Numbered from the stretch's first letter, positions 18,716-27,836 are shown. The stretch is 64,000 nt of DNA from Halocynthiibacter sp. SDUM655004 (GCF_026015885.1 NZ_JAPDUG010000004.1:62001-126000); one strand, 5' to 3'. Program-made: numbers and translations. Notes: generated by a model not told the origin, from the sequence alone.

Positions 18716-18730
18716 CACATAAAATTCGAA

Positions 18731-19621
18731 CTACTTTAGCGATTTTTCCGAGCGCAGGAGAATAACTTCCACCCGATTATTCCTTATATCCAACGGGTTA
18801 ACTGTTGTTGGCTTCTGCGATCCAAATCCTGTTACACGTTGAATTCGTTCTTGTGAAGTTCCGGATTTTTCAAGCATTCGACGGGTCCGCATCGATCGGT
18901 CGACCGAGATGTCCCAAGTTTGTTTTTCGCGCGCGACGATTGGCGGTGTCCGCAAATGTCCGTTTATTGCGATCTGGTTGGTCGTCAGGGAAAAGACACG
19001 CGAGATGCTGTTTACTAACTCCTGCATAACCTCTGTGGGGGTGTCAGTTCCGTATTCGAAGAGGGGCGCGCCTCGAATATCGAACAGCTCGACAATCAGC
19101 CCTTCGTCGGAAATTTTTGAGACTATGTGGCGCTTGGTGTGATCAGATAATAGGCTTTCGCCTCCGGACCCAAGCAGTATTTTCTGCACTTCTTGGAGTT
19201 TCTTATCTTCGGCCGCTTTTGCGCCACTTGCTTCGGTTTTGGATGGCGCAGGCTTCGAGGCTTCTCCTTGGTCTACGCCATTGTTTCCGAGCGAGGGCTT
19301 AAGTTCCTCGGGTAACGGGTTGCTGGCTCCAACCCCGTTGTGGGGTAAGGTTTCCTCTGGAAAGGGGCTGTCGCCGCCAAAGAAACTACCGCCACCACCG
19401 GAATTTCGGTTGATCGTGATTGTTGGGTTGAAATAATCTGCAATCGCTTTGCGTTGCTTCTCTGTAGTGGCGCCAAGGAGCCACATAAGAAGGAAGAAGG
19501 CCATCATGGCGGTTACGAAATCCGCGTAGGCAACTTTCCACGCGCCGCCGTGATGGCCCGCGGCGATTACTTTCTTACGCTTTATTATGATCGGTCTTTT
19601 GTTGTCTCCAACATCAGCCAT
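18731..19621 (-). CDS. motB: Flagellar motor stator protein MotB
   Basis: A 296-residue stator protein. The single transmembrane helix AYADFVTAMMAFFLLMWLL carries the proton-binding Asp34. The C-terminal part is an OmpA-like peptidoglycan-binding domain ending RNNRVEVILLRSEK. A glycine- and proline-rich linker (residues about 75-130) lies between. It anchors the stator, with MotA supplied from elsewhere in the genome. It is the first of the five leftward flagellar genes here. Confidence 0.95.
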   Translation of the reverse strand: MADVGDNKRPIIIKRKKVIAAGHHGGAWKVAYADFVTAMMAFFLLMWLLGATTEKQRKAIADYFNPTITINRNSGGGGSFFGGDSPFPEETLPHNGVGASNPLPEELKPSLGNNGVDQGEASKPAPSKTEASGAKAAEDKKLQEVQKILLGSGGESLLSDHTKRHIVSKISDEGLIVELFDIRGAPLFEYGTDTPTEVMQELVNSISRVFSLTTNQIAINGHLRTPPIVAREKQTWDISVDRSMRTRRMLEKSGTSQERIQRVTGFGSQKPTTVNPLDIRNNRVEVILLRSEKSLK

Positions 19622-19696
19622 TGCATCACCCGTTTATTCACCCAAGCCCGTTCTAGCGGGTGAAGGTGAAGGCGCGCTTAATCTTTCAAATTCAAG

Positions 19697-20905
19697 CTAT
19701 TTTGCTTCGTGTTTCGAAGAGATAGCAGTGCCTGCGGCCCATCCGGATGACCAAGCCCATTGGAAGTTGAACCCGCCAAGCCAGCCGGTCACATCAACAA
19801 CTTCCCCAATGAAATACAAGCTCGGTTGCGTCTTACACTCGAGTGATTGGGAGTTGAGATCAGCGGTGCTGACTCCGCCGAGCGTGACCTCTGCGGTTCT
19901 GTATCCTTCGGTTCCTGTAGGGAAAAGCTGCCATGCTGTCAGGGTGTCGACAATTTCTCGTAGCGCCTTGTCACTTTGGTCCGCAAGGTTTCCATGCAGT
20001 TTGAGTTTGTCAGAGAAGTAGGCGGCAAGTTTCGCAGGCAAGAGCATTGCCATGCCGTTGGCCAGTGATTTGCGCCCATGCTCCCCGCGCAAGTCTTTTA
20101 GACGGGCAAACAAATCTTCTTCAGGTAATAACTGTACTTCGATTGGATCTGTTTCGCGCCAGTAGCTGCTGGCTTGCAAAATTGATGGGCCCGAGAGCCC
20201 TCGGTGTGTAAAAAGCAACCCCTCGCTAAAGCCGGTTTTATTCGCAGTTACGCGCGCAGGGACAGAGACCCCCGGGAGATCAGAAAGCTCTTTCTTCACG
20301 TCATCGCCGAATGTAAGCGGTACGAGGGCGGGGCGTGTTTCAACGAGCGATAAGCCGAATTGAGACGCTACTGAATAGCCAAATCCAGTGGCTCCCATTT
20401 TCGGAATTGATTTACCGCCAGTTGCAACCACGAGGTTTCTAGCCGCCAACTCCCGGCCATCTACGTTCACATGGAACAAGCTATTGCTGTGGCTAACTGA
20501 TGCGACTTTTGCGTTGAGCTGAAGCTCAGCGCCTGTCGCTTTCATCTCCGCAAGCAGTAGTGCGATGATTTCCTTGGCGCTGTTGTCGCAGAAAAGTTGT
20601 CCGAGCGTTTTCTCATGCCAAGCAATGTTGTGTCGGTTCACAAGGTCGATGAAATCCCATTGGCTATAGCGGCTTAATGCGGATTTAACGAAATGTGGGT
20701 TCTCGGAAATGAAGTTTTCCGGACTACAATAGAGGTTGGTGAAGTTACAACGCCCCCCGCCGGAAATTCGAATTTTCTCTCCGGGAGATTTGGAATGATC
20801 CAGCAGCAAGACCTTTCCGCCAGATTTCGCGGCTTCGGCGGCACACATCATTCCGGCAGCACCGGCTCCAATAATGATTGCATGGTAAGGGTGTTGTTTG
20901 TTCAT
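19697..20905 (-). CDS. HI0933-family NAD(P)/FAD-dependent oxidoreductase
   Basis: A 402-residue flavoprotein with the N-terminal dinucleotide fold YHAIIIGAGAAGMMCAAEAA. The family block GEKIRISGGGRCNFTN and the C-terminal FIGEVVDVTGWLGGFNFQWAWSSG define the HI0933/YhiN group. The reaction is unknown. I choose 20905 because the family starts here. The frame continues 29 codons upstream, with another ATG at 20920, but neither has a well-spaced ribosome site, so the start is uncertain. It is followed by motB on the same strand. Confidence 0.85.
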   Translation of the reverse strand: MNKQHPYHAIIIGAGAAGMMCAAEAAKSGGKVLLLDHSKSPGEKIRISGGGRCNFTNLYCSPENFISENPHFVKSALSRYSQWDFIDLVNRHNIAWHEKTLGQLFCDNSAKEIIALLLAEMKATGAELQLNAKVASVSHSNSLFHVNVDGRELAARNLVVATGGKSIPKMGATGFGYSVASQFGLSLVETRPALVPLTFGDDVKKELSDLPGVSVPARVTANKTGFSEGLLFTHRGLSGPSILQASSYWRETDPIEVQLLPEEDLFARLKDLRGEHGRKSLANGMAMLLPAKLAAYFSDKLKLHGNLADQSDKALREIVDTLTAWQLFPTGTEGYRTAEVTLGGVSTADLNSQSLECKTQPSLYFIGEVVDVTGWLGGFNFQWAWSSGWAAGTAISSKHEAK

Positions 20906-20978
20906 GCCTTGCTGAACCATAGTCGTCGTGAATGTGCAAGCTTCGGGGCGTTTTGCTTGAATACGGTATTGGAAAAGT

Positions 20979-21006
20979 AAAAAGCGGACCAAATTGGCCC
21001 GCTTTT
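20979..21006 (-). terminator. Terminator of the first YjbE-like gene
   Basis: Stem AAAAGCGG (20980-20987) and CCGCTTTT (20999-21006), read on the minus strand 35 bases past the stop and ending in a T-run. A CCAA/TTGG inner pairing can extend it. Confidence 0.8.
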
Positions 21007-21040
21007 GCTTTGCAATCGACTAAAATGTCGAAAGAAAAGA

Positions 21041-21244
21041 TTAATCGTCGTCGTCGTTTGCTGCTGCGATAGCAAGAACAGCAAGGATACCGAGACCGAT
21101 CAGAACACCCTGACCGGAGAGGCTGCTGCTGTTTTCTTCAACAACAACTGGCATTGGCTCTTCTTCAACAACAACTGGTGTACCAGCAAATGCGGAAGTT
21201 GCGGAAAGTGCGAGAACCGCAGTTAGTGTAGCAAATTTTTTCAT
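21041..21244 (-). CDS. Small YjbE/GfcA-like secreted protein, copy 1
   Basis: A 67-residue protein with signal peptide MKKFATLTAVLALSATSAFA, then an acidic repeat (PVVVEEEPMPVVVEE), a serine stretch, a hydrophobic segment GVLIGLGILAVLAIAAA and a terminal NDDDD. This layout of signal, low-complexity region, glycine/alanine hydrophobic segment and acidic tail resembles E. coli YjbE and GfcA. Those are small partners of YjbF/YjbH and GfcB/GfcD in capsule export. Its position downstream of yjbHF supports the idea. AGGAG lies six bases before the ATG, and it has its own terminator. It is nearly identical to the neighbouring copy. Confidence 0.75.
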   Translation of the reverse strand: MKKFATLTAVLALSATSAFAGTPVVVEEEPMPVVVEENSSSLSGQGVLIGLGILAVLAIAAANDDDD

Positions 21245-21311
21245 CGTAAACTCCTAGTTTGGATTTAAACTGATGTGAATCCTATTTCGTGGAAAGCATC
21301 AGGTAAATGAA

Positions 21312-21335
21312 AAACGGGCCAGAAAAGGCCCGTTT
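21312..21335 (-). terminator. Terminator of the second YjbE-like gene
   Basis: A 9-bp perfect stem AAACGGGCC/GGCCCGTTT with a 6-nt loop, followed on the minus strand by a T-run (the A-run at 21310-21314 on the plus strand). Confidence 0.85.
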
Positions 21336-21384
21336 AACTTGATAGTCGGTGACTCTCGGTCACACATTGGTTGCCCAATGTGGA

Positions 21385-21588
21385 TTAGTCGTCGCTGTCG
21401 GAAGCAGCTGCGATAGCAAGAATAGCAAGAATGCCGAGACCGATCAGAACGCCCTGACCGGAGAGGCTGCTGCTGTTTTCTTCAACAACAACTGGCATTG
21501 GCTCTTCTTCAACAACAACTGGTGTACCAGCGAAAGCGGAAGTTGCTGTGAGAGCAACAACAGATGCGAGAGTAGCAAATTTTTTCAT
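21385..21588 (-). CDS. Small YjbE/GfcA-like secreted protein, copy 2
   Basis: A 67-residue protein almost identical to the copy 344 bases away. It has the same signal peptide, the same PVVVEE repeats and the same hydrophobic segment, with tail ASDSDD in place of ANDDDD. About 80 bases in the middle of the two genes match at the DNA level, while the ends differ, which indicates tandem duplication or gene conversion. GGAG lies seven bases before the ATG, and a TATAAT hexamer on the minus strand at 21634-21639 suggests its own promoter. Confidence 0.75.
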   Translation of the reverse strand: MKKFATLASVVALTATSAFAGTPVVVEEEPMPVVVEENSSSLSGQGVLIGLGILAILAIAAASDSDD

Positions 21589-21633
21589 TTTTTAGCTCCA
21601 TTAATGTGCACGTACGCGAATTTTCGTTTAGCC

Positions 21634-21639
21634 ATTATA
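21634..21639 (-). promoter_or_regulatory. -10 element upstream of the YjbE-like copy 2
   Basis: Perfect TATAAT on the minus strand, 46 bases before the start of the small gene. No convincing -35 lies 17 bases further upstream. Confidence 0.4.
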
Positions 21640-21668
21640 AAAGGCACCGTAAAGAAATTAAAAAAAAA

Positions 21669-22346
21669 TTATTCGATTATCCGTTGTAGTGACACGTAAC
21701 CAACAGTTTTAGAAACAAACTGCCGCGATTGGCGCACGATTCCGCGTGAATCCACCCAATAATCGTTGCTGAACTTTGATTCGGAGTTCGAACATTTTTC
21801 CCGAAAGTGCTCTGTTTTATAGGATTTTCCGAATACGGGCGTGTCTTTGCTACCTAGTGAACTCCAAGTGCAACTAAACTCTGTGCCAACAATATTCTCG
21901 TCATCAACAAGATAGTAGTTAATCCGCTGTTTCGTTCCGGTGTTGCGAACAGTCGATGGAACTTTTGCCGCAACCAGATCGTCACCAAATGCAAATGTCG
22001 CGGTTATAAAGCCATTCTTCTGTACAATCACAGAGTCTATGCTTGATCGCCAAGTTTCATAGGGCCCGTTAACTTCTTCGATACCAAGGAAGCCGTTGCC
22101 TTTGGTGTTTTCGATTAGAGCGAAACTGAGCGGCTTGTCGTAGTTCTCTAGCCATTTCTGAGCAGCAGCGAGGTCAGCTTGAGCTTGTTGTCCTGCTTCT
22201 GTGCCGTCGCCGGGGTTGATCTTGTCGACATAGGATTTGCCGAGTTCAAACAAAGTAGAGGATATGGTGACCTCGTCCTTGGCAGAGCCGCAGCTTACGA
22301 GCGTGGCGAGGCCGAGAATACCGACAAAATATGATTTCGAATTCAT
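21669..22346 (-). CDS. yjbF: YjbF/GfcB-family lipoprotein
   Basis: A 225-residue lipoprotein starting MNSKSYFVGILGLATLVSCGS, with lipobox LVSC. The domain (GFITATFAFGDDLVAAKVP, then a C-terminal RQSRQFVSKTVGYVSLQRI) matches the YjbF/GfcB family of exopolysaccharide and group 4 capsule operons. Its ATG overlaps the yjbH stop by four bases (ATGA), and GGAAGG sits upstream; the alternative start six codons earlier lacks these features. It would act at the outer membrane with YjbH. Confidence 0.88.
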   Translation of the reverse strand: MNSKSYFVGILGLATLVSCGSAKDEVTISSTLFELGKSYVDKINPGDGTEAGQQAQADLAAAQKWLENYDKPLSFALIENTKGNGFLGIEEVNGPYETWRSSIDSVIVQKNGFITATFAFGDDLVAAKVPSTVRNTGTKQRINYYLVDDENIVGTEFSCTWSSLGSKDTPVFGKSYKTEHFREKCSNSESKFSNDYWVDSRGIVRQSRQFVSKTVGYVSLQRIIE

Positions 22347-24487
22347 CGCCAGAACCTTCCCCAAGTTTCTTCGAGGTTTTCGGCGTGGTTGTCACGCACC
22401 TTGTCGTAAAGCCGCTGATCGACACGCAAGCGCGCTGCGCTGTTGCGCGATGTGGATTGAAGCGCGACAGTTTGTGTGCTTCGTGTAGGCTTGCCGGTGA
22501 TCCAGTGATACGGCACCTCAAGAACAATACCTTTATTATAGGTACCGTCGCCAGTCGGGTCGTTCTCGCTTTCATTTGTGCGCGAGATAAAGGCCCCGAT
22601 GCGCCAGCCGGATGCAAACTCGCGGTTGATCGCAAACGTCGCACCATAATCGCCGGCAAGGTAACGCCCGGCGTCAACCCTGAAGTCGAACCCGTTACTT
22701 GCTTGATAGTAAGCAGAGACATGTCCGGTGAATGTTTCGTAGTCTTGGAACCCGAGATAAGAGTCGTAATCACGCTGCTTAACGTAGTTCAGTTCAGCGC
22801 CGAACGCATAAGGTGTATCAACCGGTTTCCAAAGAAGCTCGGATGCAATGCCGCCAAACATGGGCTCGAGATATCCAACAGAGATACGGCCGTAGACGTC
22901 ATTCTGTGGCTCGAAGTAATAGTCCATCGTTAGGTTAGTAAGCGAAACGGGGCTAAAGGCGTCATAGAGTTTCGCGTTGCTCCGTACTGGCGGCAGGTCG
23001 GTTGCTACCGGTTGAGGGTCGCCATCGCCGATCGATCCCACGACCTGAGCATTGATGCCGCCAGAAACTTCCCAACCTCTTGAAATTTCATACTTTGACG
23101 TCAAACGCCCACCAATACCCCACTCCACAGGTTCGTTTGGTTGGAAAATGTCAAAACGAACGTAAGGCGCGAGGCCCCAAGTGAATTTCGGATAGGTGCC
23201 TTCAAAGTAAATAATGTCATCGGAAGGCGGGCCGGCTTCTTCAAATGCAACGGACTGAAGCATTTGATCTTGGCCAGGTGGCCGCGAGACAAAGTCCTCA
23301 AGGTCGCTGCGGTCAATTACAACGGCAGTGGGGGCAAGCCCGTTGGCTACTGGAATAATGCGGAATGTTTTAACCGATGGCGGCATTGTTTGAGACAATG
23401 CCCGTGCGGACCGACCAACTGCTTGCGCGCTCGACATAAAGCTGCGGTTGCGAATGCGCGCTTCTACAACCGTTCCGTCAATATCGAGCCCTTCAAGAAC
23501 AATGCGATCTGTTTCCATGAACTTCGCTGTGTTCTCGACCAAAAGCTCTTTCACGCCCGCTTGTTCAAGCCAAACAGTTGAATATTGCTCTGGATCTGCG
23601 GCGTAAGGAGGACGGGGCTTAACAGCACGCGGCGCGCTTCCAAGTCCAGTGGAGATGATCGGTTTCTTTGGATTAAACCGGAATGTAAGCTGCGCGGCCA
23701 ACTCAGAGCCATAAAGCGAATAGGCACCAAGTGTGACATATTCATTAAAGGCGTATTCGGCGCCGAAGTTGAACGGGGATTTATGCTCGAATGCGTCTAA
23801 ATTTTCTGTTTCCAGTATATGCGCGTCAGAGGAATATTCCGCCTTAAGCGTAAGCTTATCGATAGGGCGCCATTCGATACCCGCAAAGCCAGCCATTGAA
23901 CCACGGAAAAGATCGCGCTCGTCAACACCGTTCGAAGACCGGCTGTCAAAACCATCGCTAAAGGAGTTGTACGATCCAAGTCGTCCCCACCCGATACCAG
24001 CGGTCGCGCGGAACTCTGGCGTGAAGTTTTTGGTCGCGGCGATAAATTCGTTGGAATAATAACCGGTTCCGGCAAGATCAGTGAGGCCGATTGTAACCGC
24101 AGGAACGAACTGGCTCTCCTTCAGGACATTGAAGCGCAAATCAAAGCTACGATCAAAATAGTCGGTGCCGTCAAGCCAATGGTTGTAACGGGAATAGCGT
24201 AGCGTAGCCGAAACGCGATCATGAAGCTGGAAGGTTTGGTTAAAGCGCGAAATCCCTGCAAAATAGGATGCGGTCACGGCTAGCTCCGCATCTTCCATCG
24301 CTTCACCAGACGGCATGTGGATCATGCCCGCCATACCATCGAGATTGTAAGACGGATCTGCCAATGCGGTTGTTATGGTCAGGGCTGCGATGGCAACGCC
24401 AACGAATGCGCCCGCACTCACGGGGCGTTTAATACATGGGATCGAAATGCGATCCACGCATGCGGATACTTTGTACTGTCTGCTCAC
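22343..24487 (-). CDS. yjbH: YjbH-family outer membrane beta-barrel protein
   Basis: A 714-residue protein with a signal sequence of about 43 residues ending TTALA-DPS. The mature start YNLDGMAGMIHMPSGEAMEDAELAVTASYF is the YjbH/GfcD opening. The protein has many alternating aromatic strands characteristic of a beta-barrel and ends RLYDKVRDNHAENLEETWGRFWR. It is thought to help exopolysaccharide cross the outer membrane. It heads the leftward group yjbH-yjbF-two YjbE-like genes. A YjbG/GfcC homologue and glycosyltransferases are not adjacent, so the polymer must be made elsewhere. Confidence 0.9.
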   Translation of the reverse strand: MSRQYKVSACVDRISIPCIKRPVSAGAFVGVAIAALTITTALADPSYNLDGMAGMIHMPSGEAMEDAELAVTASYFAGISRFNQTFQLHDRVSATLRYSRYNHWLDGTDYFDRSFDLRFNVLKESQFVPAVTIGLTDLAGTGYYSNEFIAATKNFTPEFRATAGIGWGRLGSYNSFSDGFDSRSSNGVDERDLFRGSMAGFAGIEWRPIDKLTLKAEYSSDAHILETENLDAFEHKSPFNFGAEYAFNEYVTLGAYSLYGSELAAQLTFRFNPKKPIISTGLGSAPRAVKPRPPYAADPEQYSTVWLEQAGVKELLVENTAKFMETDRIVLEGLDIDGTVVEARIRNRSFMSSAQAVGRSARALSQTMPPSVKTFRIIPVANGLAPTAVVIDRSDLEDFVSRPPGQDQMLQSVAFEEAGPPSDDIIYFEGTYPKFTWGLAPYVRFDIFQPNEPVEWGIGGRLTSKYEISRGWEVSGGINAQVVGSIGDGDPQPVATDLPPVRSNAKLYDAFSPVSLTNLTMDYYFEPQNDVYGRISVGYLEPMFGGIASELLWKPVDTPYAFGAELNYVKQRDYDSYLGFQDYETFTGHVSAYYQASNGFDFRVDAGRYLAGDYGATFAINREFASGWRIGAFISRTNESENDPTGDGTYNKGIVLEVPYHWITGKPTRSTQTVALQSTSRNSAARLRVDQRLYDKVRDNHAENLEETWGRFWR

Positions 24488-24624
24488 GAAGTCCTACCAT
24501 CGGCCGTTTTCTTACATAGAACACGCAGGATTTCGCCTCGCAAGTTTGAATTAAACGCGCACAAAAAGATGCATGAAACCGTTCTTTTTCGGCCACGTTT
24601 GCGAGAGACGGAATTTAGGCGGTA

Positions 24625-25350
24625 TCAGCTTTGGTCGCGGGCCGCTTCGACCATATCGATGAGTGTCGGGAGCTGGACCATACCAGGGACAAGTTCGTCA
24701 CCGATCACAAACGAGGGTGTTCCGCTAAATCCGAGCGACTGCGCCAAGCGATGAGATGTCGCGATGTGTTCGTCGATCTCGGGGGCTTCCATGTCGGTGC
24801 GCAGCTGATCAACGTCCAAACCTGCGGATTTGGCAATCTTGAAAACGGATTTCTCGTCAAGGCGGCCCTTGGCTGTCATCAGAGCGGTATGGAATTCTTC
24901 GTATTTCCCTTGAGCGCGCGACGCAAGTGCCGCCCGCGAGGCAACCACAGACCCTTCGCCCAAAATCGGCCATTCGCGATAAACAATGCGAACGTTAGAG
25001 TCTTCTTCGATAAGGGCAGTGACCTCTTCGCCAGCGCGTTTGCAATAGGGGCAATTGTAATCAAAGAATTCGATAACGGTTACATCACCGTCCGGATTGC
25101 CAAGTACGGGCGCGTTCGGGTCTGTTTCAAGCAGGACGCGCTGTTGGCTCAGGATATCCTTAGCCTGTTCGGCTTGCGCGGCTTCTTCTCGTTCCTGAAG
25201 GATTGCCACAGCTTCCATGACGATCTCTGGATTGGACCGGATCGTTTCCAGAACCAACTCTCGCAATTCTTCTTCACTCCACTCTGCTTGCGCAGGTACG
25301 GCGGCCGCAGAAAGGGCCAGAACTAGGGCGGCAAAGGAGTGGCGAAGCAT
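24625..25350 (-). CDS. ScsC/DsbA-family thiol-disulfide protein
   Basis: A 241-residue periplasmic thioredoxin-fold protein with signal peptide ending VPAQA. The catalytic CPYC is at residues 100-103 in FFDYNCPYCKRAG, and the cis-proline loop reads SGTPSFVIGD. Before the catalytic domain is a charged helical region (EEELRELVLETIRSNPEIV, EAVAILQEREEA) typical of the N-terminal oligomerisation domain of ScsC-type proteins rather than plain DsbA. It is divergent from the ScsB/DsbD-like reductase, which suggests a reduced isomerase/chaperone partner. Oxidase activity as in DsbA is the alternative. Confidence 0.88.
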   Translation of the reverse strand: MLRHSFAALVLALSAAAVPAQAEWSEEELRELVLETIRSNPEIVMEAVAILQEREEAAQAEQAKDILSQQRVLLETDPNAPVLGNPDGDVTVIEFFDYNCPYCKRAGEEVTALIEEDSNVRIVYREWPILGEGSVVASRAALASRAQGKYEEFHTALMTAKGRLDEKSVFKIAKSAGLDVDQLRTDMEAPEIDEHIATSHRLAQSLGFSGTPSFVIGDELVPGMVQLPTLIDMVEAARDQS

Positions 25351-25412
25351 GTTGGGATCCTATGAGAAGCGCAGTTGCTCCCCGTTAAAGGCGTTTCGAA
25401 GACGATGTGCAA

Positions 25413-25435
25413 GTGCAACGGGCGCTTTGTTGCAC
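25413..25435. promoter_or_regulatory. Inverted repeat in the scsC-scsB divergent promoter region
   Basis: GTGCAAC (25413-25419) and GTTGCAC (25429-25435), perfect 7-bp arms with a 9-bp spacer. An extra GTGCAA lies directly before the left arm. It could be a regulator site; nothing identifies the protein. Confidence 0.35.
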
Positions 25436-25563
25436 AAGAGATTGTGAATACGGGGCGGATTTGTCGCCTTTTGAAATCAATTGTTGCAGCGTATCACACC
25501 GACCTGATTTGCTTCTTTCTGTAAATGCAATGAGACTGTCGGCAAAGGCATAACGGGGTTTGT

Positions 25564-27642
25564 ATGCGCGCTCTATTTGATAAACGAAAAGCTCAAGGTT
25601 TGTTGGCGGCTGGAGCGATGGCTCTTGTGTCTCTGAGCAGCTTTTCTGCGGACGCGGCGCAAAGTGATGTTTACACGTCCCCATCGCTCAATGGCGCACT
25701 GATAACCGCACAGGATGGCATCGCTCCTGGAGCAACGACGGTCTCCGCTGGTTTACACCTTGAAATGGCCGAGGGTTGGAAAACTTACTGGCGCAGTCCG
25801 GGTGAGGTGGGATTGCCGCCGGAGCTTGATTGGTCAGCGTCGGAGAACGTCGCCAACGTGGAGTTTCAATATCCAGCCCCAACACGTTTTCGCGCCTTTG
25901 GGATCGAGAATTTCGGTTACAACCACGAAGTTGTGTTCCCGCTCCAGATTACTTTGGAAGACGCTGGAAAGCCCGCGCGCCTAGCGGCGGATGTGGAACT
26001 TCTCGTATGTGCGGACACATGTATCCCGGATTCATTCTCTGTTTCGCTCGATTTGCCAGAGGGTGTAGGCATTGATGCAGATGCGGCGGGGCTGATCGGT
26101 ACATATGCCGCGAAAGTGCCGCTTGAGGGCGAAGGCGTGCAGAATATGACTGCGGCTATTGCTGACGACGTTCTGACCGTGGCCTTTCAAACAAATAACC
26201 CAATGCAGGACATTGACGTATTCCCTGAATACGGTGAAATTTCAGCGTTTGGCGCGCCTGATATCCGCGTTGATGATAACAGCAAAGAAGTTTGGGCTGC
26301 ATTTCCTGTTCTGGGGCTTGATGAGGCCGCAACAGAGCTGCGCCTGACTGTTACCGGATCTGAAACGGCAATCTCTTTTCCTGTCGAACTTTCGGACAAT
26401 CCTGCCACGCCTCCTTATGACATCGCCCCCGCAGCGCAAGGATCGTCCGTGATTTTGATGGTGTTTGTCGCGCTGCTGGGCGGGCTTATCCTGAATGTGA
26501 TGCCCTGTGTTTTGCCGGTCTTGTCGATCAAGCTCGCATCGGCTCTCAAGATGCGAGACAAATCGCCAGCCCGCGTGCGCGGCGGGTTTCTTGCCACGAC
26601 GCTCGGCGTTTTGGCCTTCATGTGGAGCTTGGCGATTGTGTTGGTCGCAATGCGCGCGATGGGGCAAACTGTTGGGTGGGGGCTGCAATTTCAAAGTCCG
26701 ATTTTCCTGACGATCATGCTCTTTGTGCTGGGTCTGTTTGCGGCGAATATGGTGGGTCTGTTTGAGATACAGCTGCCACAAAGCTGGACAACCAAAATGG
26801 CCGCGTCGCCAAATTCCGGCTATTTTGGAGATTTCGCAACAGGTGCGTTGGCGGCTGTTTTGGCAACACCATGCTCCGCTCCGTTCCTTGGTACAGCAGT
26901 CGCTTTTGCTCTCGCTGGCAATGTCTCTGATGTCTTGCTGATCTTCACCGCGCTGGGCGTTGGGCTATCTATGCCCTATCTGCTTTTTGCCGTGAACCCA
27001 GCCTTAATCAAAGCGCTCCCCAAGCCAGGTGCCTGGATGGATAAGGTGAAGATTTTCCTCGGCCTGCTGCTCGCGGGAACGGCTGTGTGGTTGGCGACGG
27101 TGCTTTATGGCGTAGTTGGGTTAGTGCCGACTTTGATTGTTGCCGTAGCCATCGGGCTCGCGATTGTGATTGTCGCCGCACCCTTAAAAATTGCGGGTCT
27201 AGTCAAAACAGGCGCGGTCGCGGCACTGTTTGCAGTGTCTATTATTGTGCCGCAAACCATGGCACCGGCAGCGGCCACCACCGTTCAAGCATCATATTGG
27301 CAGCCGTTTGACCGCGCCGAAATTCCAAAACTCGTTGCTGACGGGAAAACTGTTTTCGTCGATGTGACGGCGGACTGGTGCCTGACATGTAAAGCGAACA
27401 AAAAGATTGTTCTGGAGCGGCAGGATATCTCTGATGCATTGGGCGCGGAAAATGTTGTGGCCCTCATCGCGGATTGGACGCGCCAAGATGAAGATATCGC
27501 AAAATACCTGCGGTCGAACGGCCGATATGGTGTGCCGTTCAACATTGTCTATGGTCCACATGCTCCTGACGGCATTCCTTTGCCAGAAATTTTGACGCCT
27601 GACCTTGTTCGTGAGGCCTTGAGCGAAGCCGCAGGGAGTTAA
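25564..27642 (+). CDS. ScsB/DsbD-like protein-disulfide reductase
   Basis: A 692-residue three-part protein. After the signal region comes a periplasmic DsbD-alpha-like domain with CADTC (residues about 152-156). An eight-helix electron-transfer domain follows, with NVMPCVLPVLSIKLAS and ATPCSAPFLGTAVAF carrying the membrane cysteines. The C-terminal thioredoxin domain has CLTC at residues 606-609. It passes electrons from cytoplasmic thioredoxin to periplasmic substrates. The long N-terminal domain fits ScsB better than classical DsbD. It is divergent from the ScsC-like gene, its likely substrate. Confidence 0.92.
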   Translation: MRALFDKRKAQGLLAAGAMALVSLSSFSADAAQSDVYTSPSLNGALITAQDGIAPGATTVSAGLHLEMAEGWKTYWRSPGEVGLPPELDWSASENVANVEFQYPAPTRFRAFGIENFGYNHEVVFPLQITLEDAGKPARLAADVELLVCADTCIPDSFSVSLDLPEGVGIDADAAGLIGTYAAKVPLEGEGVQNMTAAIADDVLTVAFQTNNPMQDIDVFPEYGEISAFGAPDIRVDDNSKEVWAAFPVLGLDEAATELRLTVTGSETAISFPVELSDNPATPPYDIAPAAQGSSVILMVFVALLGGLILNVMPCVLPVLSIKLASALKMRDKSPARVRGGFLATTLGVLAFMWSLAIVLVAMRAMGQTVGWGLQFQSPIFLTIMLFVLGLFAANMVGLFEIQLPQSWTTKMAASPNSGYFGDFATGALAAVLATPCSAPFLGTAVAFALAGNVSDVLLIFTALGVGLSMPYLLFAVNPALIKALPKPGAWMDKVKIFLGLLLAGTAVWLATVLYGVVGLVPTLIVAVAIGLAIVIVAAPLKIAGLVKTGAVAALFAVSIIVPQTMAPAAATTVQASYWQPFDRAEIPKLVADGKTVFVDVTADWCLTCKANKKIVLERQDISDALGAENVVALIADWTRQDEDIAKYLRSNGRYGVPFNIVYGPHAPDGIPLPEILTPDLVREALSEAAGS

Positions 27643-27836
27643 CGGCAGTTTCGGAGTCTCGTCGTTTCTGTGCTTCGTCTGGCACAGTTTGTGAACAACT
27701 TGCCGCATTCTCTGTGAAATAGCGCGTTTGAGGCGTTTTTCAGGCTCTCCCCCTAGAATTACGGGCTGTGCATCGCTATTGGCTCTCCGATACGCGAGAA
27801 CAGGGCCGATACGGCCCGCAAAGGCCGGAGAGACTA

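Noticed and set aside
21041-21588. Repeated blocks read as a possible CRISPR or satellite array
   Set aside because: There are only two units, each a complete gene with ribosome site and terminator; this is a gene duplication.
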